In this document: positions 1-5,287 of the stretch, one piece after another | How positions within the stretch are numbered: position 1 is the stretch's first letter | How the letters are laid out: each line of letters opens with the position of its first letter | DNA from: Ktedonobacterales bacterium | Lineage (GTDB): Bacteria > Chloroflexota > Ktedonobacteria > Ktedonobacterales > JADMIN01 | Length of the DNA: 5,287 nt | Reading direction: 5' to 3' | NCBI GenBank assembly: GCA_015478575.1 | Contig: JADMIN010000236.1 | Span: 1 to 5,287 of the forward strand | Position numbers and translations under genes: made by a program | Notes under the pieces: model-generated | The model's input: the letters and a program-made list of their open reading frames with translations, nothing else | What the model was told of the DNA's origin: nothing | The model's database searches: none

Positions 1-1
1 C

Positions 2-100
2 TCCCAGGAGGTCGCTAGCCTCTCTAGCCCGCGGCTGGTCGGCAAGGTAGAGGGAGCGCGGGAGACCCTGCCGTGGGGTCGCGCGCCAGCAGCGGCATGA
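2..100 (+). CDS. Possible C-terminal tail of an unidentified upstream gene (partial)
   Basis: A plus-strand frame is open from the left edge of the window to a TGA at 98-100. It would encode 32 residues, starting SQEVASLSSPRLVGKV and ending in GRAPAAA. About three quarters of its codons end in G or C, which fits coding sequence in this GC-rich DNA. It ends 46 nt before the methyltransferase ATG, a spacing that would suit two genes in one transcript. No domain or motif is recognisable. An open frame of 32 codons can arise by chance at this GC content, so this is only a candidate; the other two forward frames hit stops at 16-18 and 48-50. Confidence 0.3.
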   Translation, partial: SQEVASLSSPRLVGKVEGARETLPWGRAPAAA

Positions 101-146
101 AACAGCGTGCCAGCGAGATGAGGATCGGTGAAGGCGAGTGCGTGGC

Positions 147-980
147 ATGTTCTCTACCTATGGGATGCGTCTGGGAGTGAAGTTGCTGGCGCGCGGGCGC
201 GTGAAGCGTGGGCTACGCTACCTGGCCGTCCCAGTCAATTACTGGCGTGGCGTGGAATACCGGCTAGTCTATGAGGCCGGCGAGTTTACGGCGGGGGATC
301 GGGTGCTGGATGTTGGCAGCCCTAAACTGCTGGCGCTCTATCTCGCCAAGCACGTCGGCGCTGAGGTCCATGCCACCGATATCGAGCCGTATTTCATCGA
401 GGAGTACCGCTTCCTCAGCAAGATCGAGGGCATTCCACCACTCCGCTTCCATCCCCAGGTGGAGGATGGCCGTCACCTGAGCTTTGCCGCGGAGAGCTTC
501 ACGCGCGTCTATGCCATCTCGGTCGTCGAGCATATCCCTGATGATGGGGATAGCGCCTGCCTACGTGAGATCGCTCGCGTGCTCGCTCCGGGTGGGCGCT
601 GCCTGCTAACCGTTCCCTTCTCTCCGGTCTCGAAGGTTGAATACAAGCATGCCAGGGACTTCTACTGGTCAGGCGCGTCAGCGCCGCGGGAGGGAACGGC
701 GAGCTTTTACCAGCGTCGCTATAGCGAAGAGGATCTGCATATCCGGCTGATCGAGCCGTCGGGGTTGCGGCTACGTCAACTCCGCTATGTTGGCGAGCGC
801 GTGCTGACTCACTCGCCGCACGAGTTCTGCGAGTATCTGCCATTATACCTTGGCCCTGTCCATCCGCTGGCGTCACTGCTGGTCCACACGCGGCCTTCCA
901 CATCTTGGCGCGCGCTCAAGAAGCCGCTCTGCGCGCTGGTGGTGCTGGAGAAGCCAGCGGATTCCGTTCTCCTGCCCTAG
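147..980 (+). CDS. Class I SAM-dependent methyltransferase (Methyltransf_11-like)
   Basis: The 277-residue protein has the order of motifs of a Rossmann-fold methyltransferase that uses S-adenosylmethionine. Motif I is VLDVGSPKLLALYLA (about residues 53-67), a variant lacking the usual GxGxG glycines. The acidic residue that normally contacts the ribose is D78 in HATDIEPY, and D107 in VEDGRHLSF probably lies near the adenine. VVEHIPDD (126-133) and the LAPGGRCLLTVPF strand (146-158) follow. There is no signal peptide or membrane segment, so it is likely cytosolic; the substrate cannot be told. I chose ATG 147, preceded by AAGG at 131-134. A GTG at 138, preceded by GGTGA at 127-131, is an alternative that adds three residues. 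The C-terminal 70 residues are variable and probably shape the acceptor site. The gene converges on rpoD and has no evident functional link to it. The family call is firm; the biological role is unknown. Confidence 0.85.
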   Translation: MFSTYGMRLGVKLLARGRVKRGLRYLAVPVNYWRGVEYRLVYEAGEFTAGDRVLDVGSPKLLALYLAKHVGAEVHATDIEPYFIEEYRFLSKIEGIPPLRFHPQVEDGRHLSFAAESFTRVYAISVVEHIPDDGDSACLREIARVLAPGGRCLLTVPFSPVSKVEYKHARDFYWSGASAPREGTASFYQRRYSEEDLHIRLIEPSGLRLRQLRYVGERVLTHSPHEFCEYLPLYLGPVHPLASLLVHTRPSTSWRALKKPLCALVVLEKPADSVLLP

Positions 981-992
981 CATGGGGAGGGG

Positions 993-1010
993 AAGAGCAC
1001 GAGGCTCTTT
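993..1010 (+). terminator. Hairpin just downstream of the methyltransferase stop
   Basis: AAGAGC (993-998) pairs perfectly with GCTCTT (1004-1009) around a 5-nt loop, and another T follows at 1010. It starts 12 nt after the methyltransferase TAG. The position fits a terminator, but the stem is only 6 bp with two G-C pairs and the T tract is three bases, so on its own it would be weak. The stronger inverted repeat at 1102-1135 may be the real end of the transcript. Confidence 0.45.
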
Positions 1011-1101
1011 ATGACATATAAGCGATGATAGTGGCCGATCAGTCTGTGGCCAGACATCTCTATTGGCTTGCGCGGAGAAGAGAGTAGCGGCGCGCCGAGC
1101 G

Positions 1102-1135
1102 AAATGCCCGGCACCGAGAAGGGCGCCGGGCATTT
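1102..1135. terminator. Bidirectional intrinsic terminator between the methyltransferase and rpoD
   Basis: AAATGCCCGGC (1102-1112) and GCCGGGCATTT (1125-1135) form a perfect 11-bp stem around a 12-nt loop. The A-T pairs at the base give a short T tract on either strand. On the minus strand it starts 29 nt after the rpoD stop, and on the plus strand 121 nt after the methyltransferase stop. Since the two genes converge here, it can end both transcripts. The T tract is only three bases long, so termination may be partial or need help from a factor. Confidence 0.8.
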
Positions 1136-1164
1136 GAGAAGAAGAGAAAGATAAAAGCGGGGGG

Positions 1165-2535
<1,371 letters not shown>

Positions 2536-2770
2536 CTCGTCTAGTCCTCCTCACGAATGTCGCGGGTGGCGGCGCGAGGTTCACCCCGCCCCGTTCCCCA
2601 GAAGCCTCCCTGCTGGGCGCGCACTCACCAGCCTCTTGATTCCGGCTAGCATCCCCCACCGCCCCCGGCGCCGACCTCGCGGCGCACTTCACATGCATAT
2701 GTAACGATCAACACCGCGAAGATATCAGCGAGTTGGGACTGGGAAACGCTTCACCCATCGCGCCACCTCT
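2536..2770 (-). other. dnaG-rpoD intergenic region (235 nt)
   Basis: The gap separates two genes read in the same direction, which is long for tightly coupled genes and leaves room for a promoter or processing site. An AT-richer island around 2690-2730 (minus strand GATATC, then TTGATCGTTACATATGCATG) stands out from the GC-rich surroundings, but I found no pair of hexamers with proper spacing. Weak hairpins are present: GCGCCG/CGGCGC (2668-2673 with 2680-2685) and GGGTG/CACCC (2564-2568 with 2582-2586), the latter just upstream of the rpoD ribosome binding site. None has a T tract, so there is no clear terminator between the genes and read-through from dnaG is likely. Confidence 0.4.
2545..2551 (-). 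promoter_or_regulatory. Strong ribosome binding site of rpoD
   Basis: On the minus strand AGGAGGA lies 9 nt before the ATG at 2535. It is close to the full anti-Shine-Dalgarno complement and settles the start of rpoD, including its non-conserved N-terminal region. dnaG has no comparable site. Confidence 0.85.
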
Positions 2771-4846
2771 CTACCCAAACACCTCCGTCGCCGCGTCAAT
2801 CGCGTGCCGCTGGCTCAAGAGGTACCGTTCGCGCTGGAGCAGTGCCCGCAGCGCCTCCTGATCGCCAGATTGCTCGGCGTCCCGCTTGAGGTAGTCGAGT
2901 TCGGCTACCTCCGCCTTCAGCCGCATCCGTTTGAACCGATAGGCCGCCTCGCTCGCGGCCCGCACCGGCGCTTGATCGTCGTCGGGCAACGTGCCAGCGG
3001 TTCGCGCGCGCGCGCGCTCCGCTATCGCGCGCACGACCTCTGGCAGTTCGTCGAGGAACATCGTCGTATCGAAAGCCGCGCCTGTGCCCATTGCGCTGGC
3101 GAAAGCGGCGAAGAGCGCCCGCGCCTCGGTGCCAGTGAAATCGCCTTCCGAGAGAATCGCGTAGACCTCTGGCCACGTCTGTGGATAGTCAAGCAGGAGT
3201 CCCAGGCAATATTCCGCTTGCGCTTGCTCAGCCATCAACTCACCCGCGAGGCCCACGCTGTCTTCCCAGGCGTGTGACGAACTATATCCCTTGCCCAAGC
3301 TCGCTTGCGCAGGTGTCTGGTACTTTGCGGCTACTGGCTCGACAGACGGCTGAGCTTCTTCTTCACCGATCTCTTCGTCGGCGGGCGGGCGAGCGGGCCG
3401 CGCTTCGCGGTCCAGTTGCTGCCGGGCGCGGTGCAGGTCGCGGCGCAGCTCGACCTTATCCAGTCGCACTTTCCGCGCGAGGCGGCCGACATACTCATCA
3501 GCCAGGGTGCGCTCGCGCACCGCGGCGATGATCGGCAGCAGGCGGCGGCAGGCTTCCATCTTGCCCTGGGGCGTGTCGAGCGCGAGATCCGCGGTCTGGG
3601 CCTCAATGAGGTAATCAATCAGCGGCAGCGCCTCTTCAATCGCGCGCTGCCAGCCCGCGAGGTCGCGCCGCACGAACTCATCAGGGTCCTCGTGTGGCGG
3701 TAGGCGCATCACGGTGATCTCAGCATCTACCTGTTCCTCGAAGCGCACCATGCCGCGTGACGCACGCCGACGCCTGCCCTCGCGCTCATTCCGGCCTGGT
3801 CGCTCCGGCGCGGGGCCGGGCACGGGCACCACGACCCGATCGAAGGCAGCCTGGGCGGCGGTGATGCCGCGCAAGGTCGCTGATTCGCCCGCGGCGTCAG
3901 GATCGAGGCAGAGCGTGACGCGGCGGGTCAACTTCTTGATAGCACGGATGTGCTTCTCGGTGATGGCGCTGCCGATGCAGGCCACCACGTTGTGCGAGCC
4001 ATACTGGTGTGTCACGATGGCGTCCAGATAGCCCTCGACGATGATGACGCGATTGGCGCGACGGATCGGGTCGCGGGCGAGATCCAGCCCGAAGAGGGTG
4101 GCACTCTTATCGAAGAGGACCGTCTGCGGCGTATTGAGGTACTTGGGATGTCCGCCGCCCAACTCGCGTCCACCGAAGGCAATGGCATGACCACGGGCAT
4201 CGCGGATGGGGAAGATCAACCGATTGCGGAAGTAATCGTAGAGGCCGCCGCCGCGGTCTGTCTCACGCTCGCGCGCCAGGCCAGCATCCACTAGTTCTTT
4301 CGGCGTGAAGCCCTGTTCTTGAAGATAGTGGGAGAGGCGGTCGCCATCGGGCGCATAGCCCAGGCGCCAGAGGGCGAGAGAGTCGTTGCTGACACCGCGC
4401 GAGTCGAGATAGCCGCGGGCGTACCGCGCTTCGGGAGCCTGAAGCAGTTGGTGGTGGTACCAGATGGCGGCGGCCTCGTTCAACTCGCGCAGGCGCTTGC
4501 GCGCCAACGTCTCCGCTGACTCTGCCTGGGGGCCAGCACCGAAGGCCGCGCCGGACTCCAGCGCAATGCCAGCGCGCTCGGCCAGCAGGGCCAGCGCCTC
4601 GCGGAAATCCAGCCCTTGCTGTTTCTGCACGAAGGTGAAGATATCGCCGCCTTCGCCGCAACCGAAGCAATGCCAGGAGCCACGGTCAGGCATGACGTAG
4701 AAGGAGGGGGTGCGCTCGCCGTGAAATGGGCACAGCCCCTTGAAGGCCTTGCCCGACTTCTTCAGCGGGACGACCGCACCGATCTCTTCCACGATATCGA
4801 GCTTCCGCTTGATCCGCTCGATCAGGCTGTTGGATTCAGCGATCAT
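2771..4846 (-). CDS. dnaG: DNA primase DnaG
   Basis: This 691-residue protein makes the RNA primers for replication and works with the replicative helicase DnaB at the fork. The N-terminal zinc-binding domain has C39 and H42 in CPFHGERTPSFYV and C60 and C63 in CFGCGEGGD. The catalytic core includes RNRLIFPIRD (207-216), FGGRELGGGHPKYLNTP (224-240) and the Toprim signatures EGYLDAI (E271) and LDPDAAG (D315, D317), which bind the catalytic metals. A charged segment at about 341-377 interrupts the end of the Toprim region before PPHEDPDEFVRR. After an acidic, proline-rich linker (about 480-535), the C-terminal helical domain starting near EQAQAEYCLGLLL is the expected helicase-binding part. The protein is longer than the E. 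coli (581) and B. subtilis (603) enzymes because of the insertion and the linker. The ATG at 4846 is the only suitable start before the conserved SLIERIKRKLDIVEEI. It has no good Shine-Dalgarno sequence. rpoD follows 235 nt downstream. Confidence 0.97.
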   Translation of the reverse strand: MIAESNSLIERIKRKLDIVEEIGAVVPLKKSGKAFKGLCPFHGERTPSFYVMPDRGSWHCFGCGEGGDIFTFVQKQQGLDFREALALLAERAGIALESGAAFGAGPQAESAETLARKRLRELNEAAAIWYHHQLLQAPEARYARGYLDSRGVSNDSLALWRLGYAPDGDRLSHYLQEQGFTPKELVDAGLARERETDRGGGLYDYFRNRLIFPIRDARGHAIAFGGRELGGGHPKYLNTPQTVLFDKSATLFGLDLARDPIRRANRVIIVEGYLDAIVTHQYGSHNVVACIGSAITEKHIRAIKKLTRRVTLCLDPDAAGESATLRGITAAQAAFDRVVVPVPGPAPERPGRNEREGRRRRASRGMVRFEEQVDAEITVMRLPPHEDPDEFVRRDLAGWQRAIEEALPLIDYLIEAQTADLALDTPQGKMEACRRLLPIIAAVRERTLADEYVGRLARKVRLDKVELRRDLHRARQQLDREARPARPPADEEIGEEEAQPSVEPVAAKYQTPAQASLGKGYSSSHAWEDSVGLAGELMAEQAQAEYCLGLLLDYPQTWPEVYAILSEGDFTGTEARALFAAFASAMGTGAAFDTTMFLDELPEVVRAIAERARARTAGTLPDDDQAPVRAASEAAYRFKRMRLKAEVAELDYLKRDAEQSGDQEALRALLQRERYLLSQRHAIDAATEVFG

Positions 4847-4890
4847 GGCGCGCCGACATGCATTCGCCCCCCCATGGTATGGTCCAGCAT
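4843..4890 (-). CDS. Candidate 15-codon leader ORF overlapping the dnaG start
   Basis: On the minus strand an ATG at 4890 opens a frame encoding MLDHTMGGRMHVGAP. Its TGA (4845-4843) overlaps the dnaG start as ATGA. Two further in-frame ATGs lie at 4875 and 4863. A 4-nt ATGA overlap is the classic arrangement for translational coupling, where ribosomes finishing the first frame restart on the next. dnaG has no recognisable ribosome binding site within about 15 nt of its ATG, which makes coupling attractive. Against it, the leader ORF also lacks a clear ribosome binding site, apart from a run of seven G at 4867-4873 just before the ATG at 4863. So short a frame could be chance. The overlap is seen directly; function is inferred. 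Confidence 0.35.
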   Translation of the reverse strand: MLDHTMGGRMHVGAP

Positions 4891-4910
4891 GTAGCAGACA
4901 ACTATCAAAC

Positions 4911-4943
4911 GGGCGGCCTTACCCGCAAACCGGGCAGCCACCC
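4911..4943 (-). promoter_or_regulatory. Stem-loop in the dnaG 5' leader
   Basis: In the minus-strand RNA, GGGUGGC (4943-4937) pairs with GCCGCCC (4917-4911) with one U-G wobble. It encloses an inner stem CCCG/CGGG (4934-4931 with 4925-4922) with the loop GUUUG, separated by a small asymmetric internal loop. The total is 11 base pairs, mostly G-C. It lies between the candidate promoter (4962-4990) and the dnaG start, about 65 nt before the ATG. No T tract follows, so it is not a plain intrinsic terminator. It could stabilise the leader, bind a protein, or have no role. Confidence 0.4.
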
Positions 4944-4961
4944 AGACCGCGTTAGCCTTAG

Positions 4962-4990
4962 TTAGTATGTATAACGAGCCACGATGTCAA
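4962..4990 (-). promoter_or_regulatory. Candidate sigma-70-type promoter for dnaG-rpoD
   Basis: On the minus strand a perfect -35 hexamer TTGACA (4990-4985) is followed after 17 nt by TACTAA (4967-4962), a weak -10. With a 15-nt spacer, CATACT (4969-4964) matches the -10 consensus better (4 of 6) but is too close to be ideal. Transcription would start near 4955, giving a leader of about 110 nt before dnaG. A second, weaker candidate nearer the gene is TTGTCT (4901-4896), a 16-nt spacer, then TACCAT (4879-4874), each 4 of 6. That one would exclude both the leader hairpin and the ATG at 4890. Confidence 0.45.
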
Positions 4991-5035
4991 GTCGTGCGTG
5001 CGGATTCCGCGCAACTGTCCGGAGCTAGTGCCTGG

Positions 5036-5063
5036 CGAGGAGTGGCCAGCCGAGGAGTGGCCA
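5036..5063. repeat. Short tandem repeat, 15-bp period
   Basis: CGAGGAGTGGCCA occurs at 5036-5048 and again, identically, at 5051-5063, with GC between the copies. The repeat is therefore just under two copies of a 15-bp unit. It sits about 45 nt upstream of the candidate -35 of dnaG. Tandem sites at this distance can bind regulators, but no known operator is recognised. Confidence 0.5.
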
Positions 5064-5070
5064 TCATGAG

Positions 5071-5121
5071 CATCCCATAGGTGGGATGGGAGGCGCGGCA
5101 CCCCTGATGCCTCGCCGCGCC
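5071..5121 (-). terminator. Two adjacent hairpins downstream of the right-edge gene
   Basis: GGCGCGGC (5092-5099) pairs with GCCGCGCC (5114-5121) around a 14-nt loop. CATCCCA (5071-5077) pairs with TGGGATG (5082-5088) around the 4-nt loop TAGG. On the minus strand they lie about 70 and 103 nt after the stop at 5191, where a transcript from the partial gene would end. Neither is followed by a T tract, so they may act as 3' end structures or assisted terminators. This is inference from position and base pairing only. Confidence 0.35.
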
Positions 5122-5190
5122 CGCCCTGTGTATACGAGCCTCCCCCCTGGCCTCGATGAGGACCGGGGCGCGGTGGCGCCACAGGATACG

Positions 5191-5287
5191 CTAGCCACGG
5201 CGGCGCATGCGGCGAACGAGGGTGGTGGTCAGCGCGAGCGCGCCTAGGCCAGCCACCAGCCCGGCGGACATCCACACCGCGCGGCGC
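5191..5287 (-). CDS. C-terminal end of an unidentified gene with a membrane-anchor-like tail (partial)
   Basis: The minus-strand frame entering from the right edge ends with TAG at 5193-5191 after 31 visible residues. They start RRAVW, continue with the hydrophobic stretch MSAGLVAGLGALALTTTLV, and finish with RRMRRRG. A hydrophobic segment of about 19-20 residues followed by a cluster of arginines is the pattern of a single C-terminal membrane helix with its tail in the cytoplasm. The segment contains a GxxxG spacing. The competing frame across the same bases gives a Pro/Arg/His-rich peptide and is less credible. The rest of the gene lies outside the window, so the family cannot be named. It reads in the same direction as dnaG, 344 nt upstream of it. 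Confidence 0.5.
   Translation of the reverse strand, partial: RRAVWMSAGLVAGLGALALTTTLVRRMRRRG

Larger units (their letters stand above)
4847..5190. other. Upstream intergenic region of dnaG (344 nt)
   Basis: Between the dnaG ATG and the end of the partial gene at the right edge there is no convincing full-size gene. The frame open on the minus strand from 5275 to 4958 is rich in Pro, Arg, His and Gly, has no hydrophobic core, and reads through palindromes and repeats. It is probably a by-product of GC-rich DNA. The dnaG half holds the candidate promoter, leader hairpin and leader ORF. The other half holds a 15-bp tandem repeat, two hairpins and the 10-bp palindrome GTGGCGCCAC (5173-5182). 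No tRNA is supported. Confidence 0.6.

Noticed and set aside
156..168. A 13-nt match (ACCTATGGGATGC) between the methyltransferase start and the minus strand at 5070-5082
   Set aside because: One match of this length is expected by chance at about this rate in a window of 5.3 kb, and one copy lies in coding sequence.
3180..3188. TGTGGATAG, one mismatch from a DnaA box
   Set aside because: It is a single copy inside the dnaG coding region with no AT-rich unwinding element or companion boxes, so it gives no support for an origin.
4847..4854. 8-bp palindrome GGCGCGCC directly before the dnaG ATG, with another copy at 1089-1096
   Set aside because: Such palindromes are common in GC-rich DNA, and two copies at unrelated positions do not suggest a shared function.
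4980..5020. A tRNA-like element: CACGA/TCGTG with a 7-nt loop resembles an anticodon arm, and the reverse frame reads GIRTHDL as antisense tRNA frames often do
   Set aside because: There is no TTCRA T-loop, no D-arm, no acceptor stem and no U33 in the loop. The resemblance is chance.
4958..5275. A 105-residue minus-strand open frame across the dnaG upstream region
   Set aside because: Its composition is Pro/Arg/His/Gly-rich with no domain. It runs through hairpins, a palindrome, the tandem repeat and the candidate promoter, and the alternative frame at the right edge makes a better protein end.

Overview
The window looks like a stretch of bacterial chromosome of high GC content. It is dominated by two housekeeping information-processing genes on the minus strand: dnaG (DNA primase) followed by rpoD/sigA (primary sigma factor). 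Features of the DnaG protein suggest Chloroflexota, perhaps a Ktedonobacteria-like lineage such as Thermogemmatispora. These are the Toprim core with an extra segment containing MVRFEEQVDAEI just before the DPDEF motif, and the LDPDAAG form of the metal-binding motif. The lineage is inferred from remembered family features and has not been searched.

Left part (1-1164): a possible C-terminal tail of an unidentified plus-strand gene (2-100) is followed by a plus-strand class I SAM-dependent methyltransferase (147-980). The methyltransferase converges on rpoD. The gap between them holds a small hairpin just after the methyltransferase stop, and a strong 11-bp inverted repeat (1102-1135) that can act as a terminator in both directions.

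Centre (1165-4846, minus strand): rpoD (1165-2535) has its own strong Shine-Dalgarno sequence and lies 235 nt downstream of dnaG (2771-4846). The pair corresponds to the dnaG-rpoD part of the macromolecular synthesis operon known from E. coli, without rpsU immediately upstream of dnaG. DnaG makes replication primers and RpoD directs RNA polymerase to housekeeping promoters, so the cluster links replication and transcription initiation.

Right part (4847-5287): the dnaG upstream region holds a perfect TTGACA -35 hexamer with a weak -10, a stable leader hairpin, and a 15-codon upstream reading frame whose TGA overlaps the dnaG ATG. Further out are a short tandem repeat, two hairpins, and the C-terminal end of a minus-strand gene whose tail looks like a membrane anchor cut off by the window edge.

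Nothing here supports a novel defence, mobile or biosynthetic system. The points most worth a second look are the dnaG leader (hairpin plus coupled upstream reading frame), the Arg-rich insertion in the DnaG Toprim region, and the unusual acidic N-terminal region of the sigma factor.
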